64,000 nucleotides of DNA, from positions 1,612,001 through 1,676,000 of the forward strand of contig OY820914.1 of the NCBI GenBank assembly GCA_963682005.1. The letters are read 5' to 3'. Source of the stretch: CAIYUC01 sp963682005 (GTDB lineage Bacteria > Bacteroidota > Bacteroidia > Bacteroidales > FEN-979). Shown here one piece after another: positions 41,530 through 51,951 of this stretch (position 1 is its first letter; every line of letters starts with the position of its first letter). Below the pieces are notes generated by a model. That model saw only the letters and a list, made by a program, of their open reading frames with translations, had not been told where the DNA came from and did not search any database. Position numbers and translations under genes: made by a program.

Positions 41530-42906
41530 ATGCAGACTATCATTTCGTTATCCATTCTCGGGCTTGTTGTCCTCTCCCTGGGCATCATGGGGAAAAAGGC
41601 CTGGCTTCTCCCGGCCATCCTTATCGGAATGCTAGTATCGCTGGGACTTACCATGGCGGGGTGGAATTCTAATGGTCATTTCTATAACGAAATGCTCATC
41701 AATGACAATTATGCTGTGGCATTCAATACGGTGATGATCCTTTCGACATTCTTTGTATTTATGTTTGCAGGGCACTATTACCGGCCTGTTCAGCGGTCAC
41801 TGGAGGATATTTATGCCATCATGATCTTTGCCCTGGTTGGTTGTGTAATGCTTTCTTCCTTCGGAAACCTGATCATGCTTTTCATCGGGATCGAAACACT
41901 CTCCATTGCATTGTATATTCTCGCCGGAAGCCATAAAGAAGCGATCACCTCCAATGAAGCTACCCTGAAATACTTTCTGCTGGGCTCTTTTATGTCGAGC
42001 TTCCTGTTGTTTGGAATCGCCCTGGTCTATGGTTCCAGCGGATCCTTTAACCTGGATTGCATAGCCGCTTATGCGGCGGAGAACCAGCACAGCCTTCCGG
42101 GAATGTTCAGGGCCGGGTTGTTCCTTATGATCGCCGGACTCGCATTCAAAATTGCCATCGTCCCGTTCCATTTCTGGGCACCGGATGTTTATGAAGGAAC
42201 ACCGACATTTGTTTCCGCATTTATGGTGTCGGTGGTAAAAACTGCCAGCATCGTTGCCTTGTACAGGCTGTTCAGCAATAGTTTCGGCGTTATCCGGGAA
42301 GTCTGGCAACCGACCTTGGCCATCCTGGCAGTCCTGACGATTCTCATCGGAAACCTGACCGGTCTGTATCAGCCAAACCTCAAGCGTATGCTCGCCTATT
42401 CAAGCATATCCCACTCAGGGTATATGATGCTTGCCGTGATCGCTTTCAGCCAGCTTTCTGCCAATACGCTGCTTTTTTATTCACTTGCCTACTCAATCGC
42501 CACCATCACCGCTTTCGGTATCCTGATGCTTGTGCGTGAAGTTCATGGAAATGACCTTTATTCTTCCTTCAACGGCCTTGCAAAGCAAAATCCCGTTGAA
42601 GCGACATGCCTTACCATCGCCTTGCTCTCGCTTACCGGCATCCCGCCACTGGCAGGCTTTTTTGCAAAATATTCCCTCTTTGTTACCATCCTCGGGCAAC
42701 GACTTGTATGGCTGATGATCATTGCGATTATTGGTTCTGCCATCAGTGCTGTCTATTATTTCCGGCCGGTCATTGCCATGTACCTCGAAAAAGGAGATGG
42801 CAGGCTGCTTAAACCGGAACGGTCATACAAGGTCCACGTTATCTTCCTCACAATCCTCACAATTCTTGCCGGGGCCATTCCCCTTTTCCTGGGGAACCTT
42901 CTTTGA
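41530..42906 (+). CDS. nuoN: NADH-quinone oxidoreductase subunit N
   Basis: This 458-residue antiporter-like pump subunit closes the operon. Signatures are LFIGIETLSIALYILAG, the lysine segment FKIAIVPFHFWAPDVYEGTPT and LAYSSISHSGYMML. After the stop a weak ACACTCTTTCGGTGT hairpin is seen, without a strong T-run. Confidence 0.95.
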   Translation: MQTIISLSILGLVVLSLGIMGKKAWLLPAILIGMLVSLGLTMAGWNSNGHFYNEMLINDNYAVAFNTVMILSTFFVFMFAGHYYRPVQRSLEDIYAIMIFALVGCVMLSSFGNLIMLFIGIETLSIALYILAGSHKEAITSNEATLKYFLLGSFMSSFLLFGIALVYGSSGSFNLDCIAAYAAENQHSLPGMFRAGLFLMIAGLAFKIAIVPFHFWAPDVYEGTPTFVSAFMVSVVKTASIVALYRLFSNSFGVIREVWQPTLAILAVLTILIGNLTGLYQPNLKRMLAYSSISHSGYMMLAVIAFSQLSANTLLFYSLAYSIATITAFGILMLVREVHGNDLYSSFNGLAKQNPVEATCLTIALLSLTGIPPLAGFFAKYSLFVTILGQRLVWLMIIAIIGSAISAVYYFRPVIAMYLEKGDGRLLKPERSYKVHVIFLTILTILAGAIPLFLGNLL

Positions 42907-42992
42907 TCCGGATTCCTACACTCTTTCGGTGTGGTTTCTCCCTGATAAAAAGAAACATCTAAATATATTAATGTTAAGATATGTTAAAAAAC

Positions 42993-43023
42993 TTGACTTC
43001 ACTATCAGGAAGTTATACATTTG
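42993..43023 (+). promoter_or_regulatory. Promoter for the small secreted protein gene
   Basis: TTG at 42993-42995 is followed after 20 bp by TACATTTG (43016-43023), a good match to the Bacteroidota consensus. The leader to the ATG at 43083 would be about 50 nt and is AT-rich. Confidence 0.6.
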
Positions 43024-43082
43024 TTTAAAATTATTCTAAATAAGGATAATAATAAAATCAACAACAAATTAAATTTACAAAC

Positions 43083-43499
43083 ATGAAAAAGGTAGTATTT
43101 ATTACACTTGTTGTTGCAGCAATGATTGGTGTAAGCAGTGGGGTTGGTTATGCAAGACAAATCGGGAACTCCGGTTCTGTAACCAAGGTTCCTATCACCT
43201 ACCAGGTGAATGTTTATCCTTCAGCAGATTTTCTGACAATTCAGGCAAAATTTTGGGTGATCGTCATTGATGGAACAAGGAAAATGGTTGTGCCCCCACA
43301 GTTATATACGCCAAGGAAGACGACTTATGATTTCCATGAAATGGGACCGGTAATAGGGTATCGGGCCGCGTATTTAATACCCGATGACCGTCTTAAAACG
43401 CCAACGTATTTTTTGAACCCTGATTACAGGTTCGACACTTTTACAGGTGGCAACACCTATATGTTTAATCTCTATCCGAGCCTTCGACAGCCGGATTGA
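43083..43499 (+). CDS. Small secreted hypothetical protein
   Basis: This 138-residue protein has a signal peptide (MKKVVFITLVVAAMIGVSSG) and probable cleavage after GYA or nearby. The mature part is short, beta-rich (VPITYQVNVYPSADF, QAKFWVIVIDGTRKMVV) and has no cysteines or known motif. It has its own promoter upstream and a good terminator downstream (43529-43556), so it is a single-gene unit. Likely periplasmic or surface; function unknown. Confidence 0.7.
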   Translation: MKKVVFITLVVAAMIGVSSGVGYARQIGNSGSVTKVPITYQVNVYPSADFLTIQAKFWVIVIDGTRKMVVPPQLYTPRKTTYDFHEMGPVIGYRAAYLIPDDRLKTPTYFLNPDYRFDTFTGGNTYMFNLYPSLRQPD

Positions 43500-43528
43500 T
43501 CTATATAACCTGTTTGACATGGTCAAAG

Positions 43529-43556
43529 AAGCTGTCCCGAAAGGACGGCTTTTTTT
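43529..43556 (+). terminator. Intrinsic terminator after the small secreted protein gene
   Basis: AAGCTGTCC (43529-43537), loop CGAAA, GGACGGCTT (43543-43551) and a T-run form a nine-pair stem (one G-T) typical of an intrinsic terminator, 30 bp after the stop. Confidence 0.8.
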
Positions 43557-43623
43557 AGTGCCATGAGATTAAGTCAAGGCTCGCTGCAGGTTCATTCAAC
43601 AAAACACGAAAGAAAAGAATACG

Positions 43624-44070
43624 TCAGAGAAACCGGCCGATCAGTTCGACATTTGCCTTCTCCTGCTCAATGATACGGTGGATGAGGGACTTGGTGTTGC
43701 CTACGGTTTCTTTGGAAAGATCATGGAAGAATTGAATAATGTCATTGTTGAGCTTTTGGGCGATCCTTAAGACATCTTTCGGCAATTTTACTTTAGGACT
43801 GGATGTGGGATTTACAAACAGATGGGCAAACGTGTGGTTTATGTTGCTGTTTCTGCCAATCCCGCTGGTATCATACAGTTCAATATCATACTGCATCGCC
43901 AGTTTTTTAATGACCTCTTTGTGCTCAGCCTCTTTCTCGGCAAGATCAAGGAATATGTATTTCAGGTCATTTTTTCCCTTCACTTTTTTTGCAGCTGAAT
44001 AATAGTATTCAAACCTGTTCTGCTCGATGTTTGCTGCAAGAATGATGATATCTTTGCTTGAGTAGCTCAT
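43624..44070 (-). CDS. Ferritin-like protein with partly lost metal ligands
   Basis: This 148-residue four-helix protein is of the rubrerythrin-like ferritin superfamily. Helix 1 keeps E16 and helix 2 keeps ExxH (E47, H50). In helix 3 the expected Glu is Asn (N108 in QKLNNDIIQFF), and in helix 4 the His of ExxH is Asn (E137, N140). Its neighbour at 44182 has all of these. A normal diiron site is therefore unlikely; it may pair with the neighbour or serve another purpose. The ATG at 44070 matches the neighbour's N-terminus. A promoter lies just upstream. Confidence 0.8.
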   Translation of the reverse strand: MSYSSKDIIILAANIEQNRFEYYYSAAKKVKGKNDLKYIFLDLAEKEAEHKEVIKKLAMQYDIELYDTSGIGRNSNINHTFAHLFVNPTSSPKVKLPKDVLRIAQKLNNDIIQFFHDLSKETVGNTKSLIHRIIEQEKANVELIGRFL

Positions 44071-44088
44071 ATCTCTGATAATTTGATG

Positions 44089-44119
44089 CAAAACTATCAT
44101 ATAACACAAGCGCACACAA
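44089..44119 (-). promoter_or_regulatory. Promoter for the degenerate ferritin-like gene
   Basis: On the minus strand TTG (44119-44117) is followed after 20 bp by TAGTTTTG (44096-44089), matching TTG-N20-TAnnTTTG, 18 bp before the ATG. Each ferritin-like gene thus seems to have its own promoter. Confidence 0.55.
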
Positions 44120-44181
44120 GCGTATTAATACGTTGAAATGTACGTATTATTCGTCAGAATGGAAAAATTTTCTGATTGTTT

Positions 44182-44649
44182 TTACATGAATTTGCTGATC
44201 ATGGCAGCATGGCTCTTTTCCTCCTCGATGATCCGCTGGATAAGTTCGCGGGAATCGCTTTCCGTTCTTTTATAAAGCTCTTCATAAAATGCCACACTGT
44301 CATTTTCGAACTTAAAAGCGATCTCCAGGGCCTGTTTCGGGGTCTTGATGGTCTTGGCCAGGGCGGCTCCTGCATCCTTCTTTCCGAAGATATGGGAATC
44401 GGCAAGGTGATTGATATAATCAGAGGATTCCTCTTTATTGAATTCGAATTTTTCTGCTTCGAAATCATCCGCCAGTTTCTGGAATACATCTGTATGGTGG
44501 ACTTCCATCTCAGCCAGATCAAGGAAGAGGTTTTTAACGTCAACCGATTCCCTGATCAATTCAGCAGCAGCTGAATAGAACGCAAATCCGTTCTCTTCTA
44601 TCCTGACCGCGATCTCAACAATTTCCTGTCCTGAATAATACATAATCAT
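44182..44649 (-). CDS. Ferritin-like / rubrerythrin-type diiron protein
   Basis: This 155-residue four-helix protein has a full set of likely diiron ligands: E18 or E19 in helix 1, E49 and H52 in helix 2 (EMEVHH), E115 in helix 3 (KFENDSVAFYEEL), and E144 and H147 in helix 4 (EEEKSHAAM). No rubredoxin domain is present. It probably handles iron or peroxide in the cytoplasm. A degenerate paralogue lies directly downstream on the same strand, pointing to tandem duplication. A TATTTTTG (-7 type) element is at 44666-44673 on the minus strand. Confidence 0.85.
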   Translation of the reverse strand: MIMYYSGQEIVEIAVRIEENGFAFYSAAAELIRESVDVKNLFLDLAEMEVHHTDVFQKLADDFEAEKFEFNKEESSDYINHLADSHIFGKKDAGAALAKTIKTPKQALEIAFKFENDSVAFYEELYKRTESDSRELIQRIIEEEKSHAAMISKFM

Positions 44650-44743
44650 TGGTGTTTATGAGTTACAAAAATAGCAAACTTTTGATAATTCCTTTTACCT
44701 TTGGGAACCTTTTACAGAAATCAATCACCAAAAACTTTTACGT

Positions 44744-47077
44744 ATGAAGAAAATCTTTACATTTTTATTTCTTGGATTAGCGACAATAATTGTTTACGGA
44801 CAAGCCATACAGAGGACAATGGTTATTCAGGAAATCGGCACCGGTACCTGGTGCCAGTATTGCCCGGGTGCCGCAATGGGAGCAGATGACCTGATCGCAA
44901 ACGGCTGTGCGGTGGCCGTGGTCGAATACCATAACGGCGATTCCTTCACCAATACCGCCTCGGATGCCCGGAACAATTATTACGGGATCACCGGATTCCC
45001 GACTTCTTTTTTCGACGGAGTTCTCAGTTATGTAGGAGGGAATCATACAACAAGCATGTATTCCAACTATCTTCCCCTGTACAATCAGCGTCATGCCATT
45101 CCTTCGCCACTGGCCATCGATATTTCCGGGACCAGCGCAGGAAACACATATAACATCGTTCTCTCGATCCATAAGCTTGCAGCCATAACTTCAACTGACC
45201 TGAAGGCTCATCTTGTGCTTACTGAATCGAATATCCAGTATGCATGGCAGGGCCAGACCGAACTTAATTATGTTGAACGGAAAATGGTTCCGGATGAAAA
45301 TGGCACTGCCCTTAGTTTTACCTCAGGCGACATGCAGATCATCACCCTTTCATTTACAAAGGACGCTTCCTGGGTCACCAGCGAATGCGAACTGGTTGCT
45401 TTCGTTCAGGATAACGGAACAAAAGAAATATTGAATGGCAATAAAGTCATGCTGACCGCTTTGCCATCACCAATGCCTGTAGATTTCGCAGGTGCTCCCA
45501 CAACCGGGTGCGTTCCGGTCACCACGAATTTTACCGACCAGTCCTCCGGGGCTACAGGCTGGCAATGGAACTTCCCCGGCGGAACCCCGACATCTTCATC
45601 TGTTCAAAACCCTTCCGTATCCTATACAACCGCAGGAACAAATGATGTCACCCTTACTGCCTGGAATTTATCCACCGGCCGCGGAAATAAAATAACAAAA
45701 GCAGGATATGTCAGTGTTTCAGGCGCACCCGCTGCACCCGGCCAGCCGCAGGGTAGCACTGCCATGTGCCAGAACCCCGGCAACCAGGTCTATTCCACAT
45801 CCGGCTCGCCGGGAGCTGCTTCCTATACCTGGGACCTGCAACCTGTTTCCTCCGGAACGCTGACAAACAACGGAACCACCTGTACGATTGCCTGGAGCAG
45901 CAGCTTCACAGGCAATGCAACATTAAAGGTCCAGGGTACAAGTGCCTGCGGGACCGGCCCCTGGTCGGCACCCCTGACAATCACCATCAGCACTGTACCA
46001 TCCCAGCCCGGCACACCGATGGGCAGCACACAACTTTGCCAGAATCCGCCGAATAATACATACACCAGTACAGGAGCAACACCTGCTACATCCCACATCT
46101 GGGAAATTATTCCCTCTTCTGCCGGAACGCTGACGAACAACGGTTCAATGGTCACGGTTGACTGGTCGGCAATTTACATTGGAACGGCCCAGTTACATTT
46201 GGCCGGGATCAATGGCGGCTGCCAGGGTCCATGGTCGGAATTCATCAATATCACCGTAAACACTGGTCCCCAGATCTACTCGGTCAACGGGGGTGGTACC
46301 TATTGCGGACCAGGCGGAACAGGATTGCCGGTAAATCTTGACGGTTCAGAAGCTGCCGTGAATTATACCCTTTACCTGAATGGTACGCCGACATCTACGG
46401 TTGTCACTGGGACAGGTAGCGCCATCAGTTTCGGGAACCAGCTTACAGCAGGTACGTATACCGTTGTTGCGAACAACCCAACCACCACCTGCAGCATGAA
46501 TATGAACGCGTCTGTTGTTATAAATGTCGACCCCCAGGCCCCGGAAACACCGGCTACACCTGATGGTATTACCAATGTTCACACCGGATCAACCCCTACA
46601 ACGGATTATATAACCACAGGCGGAACCTACGCAACAACCTATGCATGGACCCTCACACCTGCAAATGCCGGCACGATTTCAGGCACGGGAAGCACCGGAA
46701 CCGCAACCTGGGATAATTCATTTATCGGCACGGCTCATGTTTCCGTTCAGGGCGTCAATACCTGCGGGGGAGGCTCATTCTCAACCGAGCTTGTGATTGA
46801 AGTCGATAATACCGTTGGCATCAGTGAAAAAATCGCTGCAAAGTATATCAGCATTTTCCCGAATCCTGCCAAAGATGAGCTTAATTTCATCTCTGGAAAG
46901 AAGGTGAAAGCTGACATCAGGCTTTACAACACCCTCGGGAAACTGGTTGCAACCATAAACGGACAGGATCTTTCATCGGGCTATAAAATGAATATCGCTT
47001 CCATCGTACCAGGGATCTACTTCGTAAGCATCGATGCAGACGGCGTTCATGAAATACAGAAGGTGGTGGTTGAATAA
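44744..47077 (+). CDS. Omp28-like/PKD secreted protein with type IX sorting domain
   Basis: This 777-residue surface or secreted protein has a signal peptide at 1-19 (ending VYGQ). An Omp28-type thioredoxin-like domain follows with a CxxC pair (W36-C37-Q-Y-C40) and GITGFPTSFFDG. Around 258-330 is a PKD domain (TTNFTDQSSGATGWQWNFPGG). At least two Ig-like repeats beginning PGQPQGSTAMCQNPGN and PGTPMGSTQLCQNPPN come next, then a third divergent one. The C-terminal 75 residues (IFPNPAKDELNF, YNTLGKLVATING, GIYFVSI) are a typical T9SS type A sorting signal. It is likely involved in surface protein folding or adhesion. Confidence 0.88.
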   Translation: MKKIFTFLFLGLATIIVYGQAIQRTMVIQEIGTGTWCQYCPGAAMGADDLIANGCAVAVVEYHNGDSFTNTASDARNNYYGITGFPTSFFDGVLSYVGGNHTTSMYSNYLPLYNQRHAIPSPLAIDISGTSAGNTYNIVLSIHKLAAITSTDLKAHLVLTESNIQYAWQGQTELNYVERKMVPDENGTALSFTSGDMQIITLSFTKDASWVTSECELVAFVQDNGTKEILNGNKVMLTALPSPMPVDFAGAPTTGCVPVTTNFTDQSSGATGWQWNFPGGTPTSSSVQNPSVSYTTAGTNDVTLTAWNLSTGRGNKITKAGYVSVSGAPAAPGQPQGSTAMCQNPGNQVYSTSGSPGAASYTWDLQPVSSGTLTNNGTTCTIAWSSSFTGNATLKVQGTSACGTGPWSAPLTITISTVPSQPGTPMGSTQLCQNPPNNTYTSTGATPATSHIWEIIPSSAGTLTNNGSMVTVDWSAIYIGTAQLHLAGINGGCQGPWSEFINITVNTGPQIYSVNGGGTYCGPGGTGLPVNLDGSEAAVNYTLYLNGTPTSTVVTGTGSAISFGNQLTAGTYTVVANNPTTTCSMNMNASVVINVDPQAPETPATPDGITNVHTGSTPTTDYITTGGTYATTYAWTLTPANAGTISGTGSTGTATWDNSFIGTAHVSVQGVNTCGGGSFSTELVIEVDNTVGISEKIAAKYISIFPNPAKDELNFISGKKVKADIRLYNTLGKLVATINGQDLSSGYKMNIASIVPGIYFVSIDADGVHEIQKVVVE

Positions 47078-47120
47078 ACAGATCCGCCTTCTCATTAAAT
47101 ACTAATTGTTAAGAAAATAT

Positions 47121-47233
47121 TCTAACACGAAGTTACACGAAGGAATTCACGAAGTTACACGAAGGAATAATTTTGCATAATTTTTCACTTTGTGTCCTCT
47201 GTGAATTCCTTTGTGTTCTCTGTGGTTAAAAAA
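47121..47233. repeat. CACGAAG/TTTGTG inverted repeat
   Basis: AACACGAAGTTACACGAAGG words face TTCACTTTGTGTCCTCTGTG and TTTGTGTTCTCTGTGG. The element ends 5 bp before the ATG at 47238, so it forms the leader of the next gene. Confidence 0.75.
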
Positions 47234-47237
47234 TTCA

Positions 47238-49079
<1,842 letters not shown>

Positions 49080-49097
49080 AAAACGCTCATTTCCTGT

Positions 49098-49105
49098 TAT
49101 ATTTG
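49098..49105 (+). promoter_or_regulatory. Candidate -7 element TATATTTG
   Basis: TATATTTG fits TAnnTTTG and lies 33 bp before the ATG at 49139. No clear -33 element is seen. Confidence 0.4.
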
Positions 49106-49138
49106 GGTGGTGTAAATATTTCCTCCATTCCACGCATC

Positions 49139-50014
49139 ATGAAAAAAATTTTCCTGGTTTTGATCATGGCATTTAGTATCCAGTGGACTTTTGCCCAAAC
49201 CTATTATCCAACTGTCACCACCGGGAAAGGCTGGACTGTTCAGCATATCTACCCGGGTGTTCCGATTGTCACGGTAATCCAGAATATAAAGTTCGAGGGG
49301 GAGGTGACAGCGGACGGTTTTGTATATAAAAAAGTCTGGATCACCGAGGATTCAGTATTGAATGGCTGGGGCGTTGATTCTTATATACGTGAAGACGCCC
49401 AGAAAAAAGTTTATCTGCGTTATTCGTTGGAAAATCCGGAAATGATGATCTATGATTATGATGTCCAGGAGGGTGATACGATATATCTGAGAGGCTTTAT
49501 GTTCAATGTGGAACAGGTATCTTGGATCACCATGCTTGACGGCGAAGTGCGGCAGAAGTATTTTCTGCAGGATCTTACCAACGGCGGTCAGGAAACCTGG
49601 ATCCAGGGAATGGGATGCCTGAATGGAGTTCTGGAAGGAGGGACCAGCGGACACATGGCCGGAACCCTGCTGTGTTTCCTGGAGCATGATTCCCTGAAAT
49701 ATCATAATTCATCGTATCCTGATTGCGGGGGAATCATTTCCGTTCCGGAAATCAAACCAAATGATCCTGTACGAGTCTTTCCGAACCCTGCTTCCGGTAT
49801 TTTCACCATCAATCTCGATGGCGTATTCACAAACGGAGCTGTCATCGAACTCTACGATATTTATGGAAGGCTTTGCTTTACAAAGCAGGTCAAAGGGAAT
49901 TCCCTGACAATTGATCCCAGGCAGGAAATCCTCTATCCCGGAACCTGTTTTTACCGGGTTATCCTCCCCACAGCTTCAACCTACACCGGAAAAATCATCA
50001 TTCTTAGCGACTGA
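49139..50014 (+). CDS. Secreted protein with type IX sorting domain
   Basis: This protein of about 291 residues has a signal peptide (MKKIFLVLIMAFSIQWTFAQ) and a beta-rich body with no recognised catalytic motif (SVLNGWGVDSYIRED, ETWIQGMGCLNGVLEGG). A C-terminal T9SS type A domain ends it (VRVFPNPASGIFTINL, YDIYGRLCFTKQ, YPGTCFYRVIL). The ATG at 49139 was chosen because it begins the signal peptide. It is probably surface-anchored; substrate or partner unknown. Confidence 0.8.
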   Translation: MKKIFLVLIMAFSIQWTFAQTYYPTVTTGKGWTVQHIYPGVPIVTVIQNIKFEGEVTADGFVYKKVWITEDSVLNGWGVDSYIREDAQKKVYLRYSLENPEMMIYDYDVQEGDTIYLRGFMFNVEQVSWITMLDGEVRQKYFLQDLTNGGQETWIQGMGCLNGVLEGGTSGHMAGTLLCFLEHDSLKYHNSSYPDCGGIISVPEIKPNDPVRVFPNPASGIFTINLDGVFTNGAVIELYDIYGRLCFTKQVKGNSLTIDPRQEILYPGTCFYRVILPTASTYTGKIIILSD

Positions 50015-50079
50015 ATTATGAAAGAGGAGTTTGAATTATGAATTATGAGCCTGCCCCGAAAAGTCATTTTTAAAACATT

Positions 50080-50151
50080 ACCGCTAAGACGCTAAGACGC
50101 AAATATTTTAATATCAGCGAGTTTATTTTAGCGTCTTTGCGACTTTGCGGT
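50080..50151. repeat. ACCGCTAAGACGC/GCGTCTTTGCGGT inverted repeat
   Basis: ACCGCTAAGACGCTAAGACG is answered by AGCGTCTTTGCGACTTTGCGGT. The rest of the 277-bp spacer before glyS holds GCATTCCGGCATTATGC, CTGACCTCAGATCTCCGAC and TTTTCACTTTTAAC repeat words; no gene is seen there. A sister copy is at 51841-51906. Confidence 0.8.
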
Positions 50152-50291
50152 GAAAAAAGCTTTTCGGAGCGGATTCAATTATGCATTCCGGCATTATGCA
50201 TTTTGATTTCTGACCTCAGATCTCCGACTTCCGACCTCCCACTTTTGACTTTTCACTTTTAACTTTTCACTTTTAACTTTACCTTTGCCCC

Positions 50292-51812
50292 ATGGCAACA
50301 AACGAAGACTTATTTAAGAAGATCATATCCCATGCAAAGGAGTATGGGTTTGTATTCCCCTCGAGCGAGATCTATGACGGTTTAAGCGCAGTTTATGATT
50401 ACGGCCCTTTCGGCGTAGAGCTCAAGAATAACATCCGCGAATACTGGTGGAAATCGATGGTTCAGTACCATGAGAACATCGTCGGCATCGATGCTGCGAT
50501 ATTCATGCATCCGACCGTGTGGAAAGCTTCAGGGCATGTAGATGCATTCAGCGATCCGATGATCGATAACAAGGATTCAAAAAAACGTTATCGTGCCGAT
50601 GTTCTGATCGAAGACCACATCCAGAAAATCGAAGACAAGATCCAGAAAGAGGTTGACAAGGCGAAGCAGCGTTTCGGCGAAACATTTGATGAAAAAATGT
50701 ATCGCGAGACCAATCCCCGCGTAGTTGAAAACCAGGGGAAGATCGATTCGATCAAGAAAAGGTTTTATTCTTCATTTGGAAACAATGACCTGGATGATGT
50801 TAAGCTCCTGATCGAGGAACTGGGCATCGTGTGTCCCGTTTCAGGCACCAAGAACTGGACCGATGTGCGCCAGTTCAACCTGATGTTCTCCACCCAGATG
50901 GGCTCGGTGAATGAGGATGCCAACATGATCTACCTTCGCCCGGAAACCGCGCAGGGGATCTTTGTCAACTTCCTGAACGTGATGAAAACGGCCAGGTTGA
51001 AGCCGCCTTTCGGCATCGCTCAGACGGGCAAAGCGTTCCGCAACGAGATCGTCGCGCGCCAGTTCCTTTTCCGGATGCGCGAATTCGAGCAGATGGAAAT
51101 GCAGTTCTTCGTGAAACCGGGCGAAGAAATGGAATGGTACGAATATTGGAAGGCGGAACGGATGAAATGGCATACCTCGCTTGGCATCCCCGCTTCCAAA
51201 TACCGCTTCCACAACCACGACAAGCTGGCACATTACGCCAATGCGGCCGCCGACATCGAATTTGAATTCCCGATCGGTTTCAAGGAGCTCGAAGGGATCC
51301 ATTCAAGGACCGATTTCGACCTCGGGTCGCACCAGAAATTTTCCGGCAAGAAGCTTCAGTTCTTTGACCAGGAGAAAAATGAAGGATATGTTCCGTATGT
51401 AATTGAAACGTCAATTGGCCTGGATCGCACCTTCCTCGCGGTACTTAGCCATGCCTATAAAGAAGAAAAGCTGGAAGACGGCACCGAACGGGTCGTTTTA
51501 GGCATTCCGGCCATTCTGGCTCCGATCAAAGTGGCTGTTCTTCCGCTGATCAAGAAAGACGGTCTGCCCGAAAAGGCGCGTGAGATCATGGACAAGCTGA
51601 AATACGAGTTCCGGTGTTTCTACGAAGAGAAAGACACCATCGGCCGCCGTTACCGCAGGATGGATGCTATCGGAACCCCTTACTGCATCACCATCGATCA
51701 CCAGACGCTCCAGGATAACACCGTCACGATCCGCGACCGCGACACCATGCTTCAGGACCGCATCCCGATGGATGCCATCCCTGAGATTGTCCGGAAGAAA
51801 CTGACAATATAA
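50292..51812 (+). CDS. glyS: Glycine--tRNA ligase (single-chain, class II)
   Basis: This 506-residue class II synthetase of the alpha2 type charges tRNA-Gly. Visible signatures are the N-terminal SHAKEYGFVFPSSEIYDGL and YDYGPFGVELKNN, motif 2 (GKAFRNEIVARQFLFRMREFEQME) and motif 3 (ETSIGLDRTFLAVL). The C-terminal anticodon-binding domain includes APIKVAVLPLIKKDG. The start is the only sensible one and lies 5 bp after an ACCTTTGCCCC stretch. Confidence 0.96.
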   Translation: MATNEDLFKKIISHAKEYGFVFPSSEIYDGLSAVYDYGPFGVELKNNIREYWWKSMVQYHENIVGIDAAIFMHPTVWKASGHVDAFSDPMIDNKDSKKRYRADVLIEDHIQKIEDKIQKEVDKAKQRFGETFDEKMYRETNPRVVENQGKIDSIKKRFYSSFGNNDLDDVKLLIEELGIVCPVSGTKNWTDVRQFNLMFSTQMGSVNEDANMIYLRPETAQGIFVNFLNVMKTARLKPPFGIAQTGKAFRNEIVARQFLFRMREFEQMEMQFFVKPGEEMEWYEYWKAERMKWHTSLGIPASKYRFHNHDKLAHYANAAADIEFEFPIGFKELEGIHSRTDFDLGSHQKFSGKKLQFFDQEKNEGYVPYVIETSIGLDRTFLAVLSHAYKEEKLEDGTERVVLGIPAILAPIKVAVLPLIKKDGLPEKAREIMDKLKYEFRCFYEEKDTIGRRYRRMDAIGTPYCITIDHQTLQDNTVTIRDRDTMLQDRIPMDAIPEIVRKKLTI

Positions 51813-51840
51813 TCTTCTCAAAGGAAGTTTTAAAATACTT

Positions 51841-51906
51841 TACCGCCAAGACGCTAAGACGCCAAATTCTGAATACCTTCTTTTGCGTCTTTGCGCCTTT
51901 GCGGTG
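51841..51906. repeat. TACCGCCAAGACGC/GCGTCTTTGCGCC inverted repeat
   Basis: ACCGCCAAGACGCTAAGACG faces TTTTGCGTCTTTGCGCCTTTGCGGT. It lies between glyS and the next gene, 46 bp before its ATG, and is a sister of 50080-50151. Confidence 0.8.
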
Positions 51907-51951
51907 AAGAAAAAGGAAACAATCTCCTTCATAGAGAGAGTATCTGCAACC

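Noticed and set aside
50280..50287. TACCTTTG as promoter of glyS
   Set aside because: It matches the -7 consensus but lies only 4 bp before the ATG, so transcription would start inside the gene; the stretch is also part of a TTTAACTTTT repeat.
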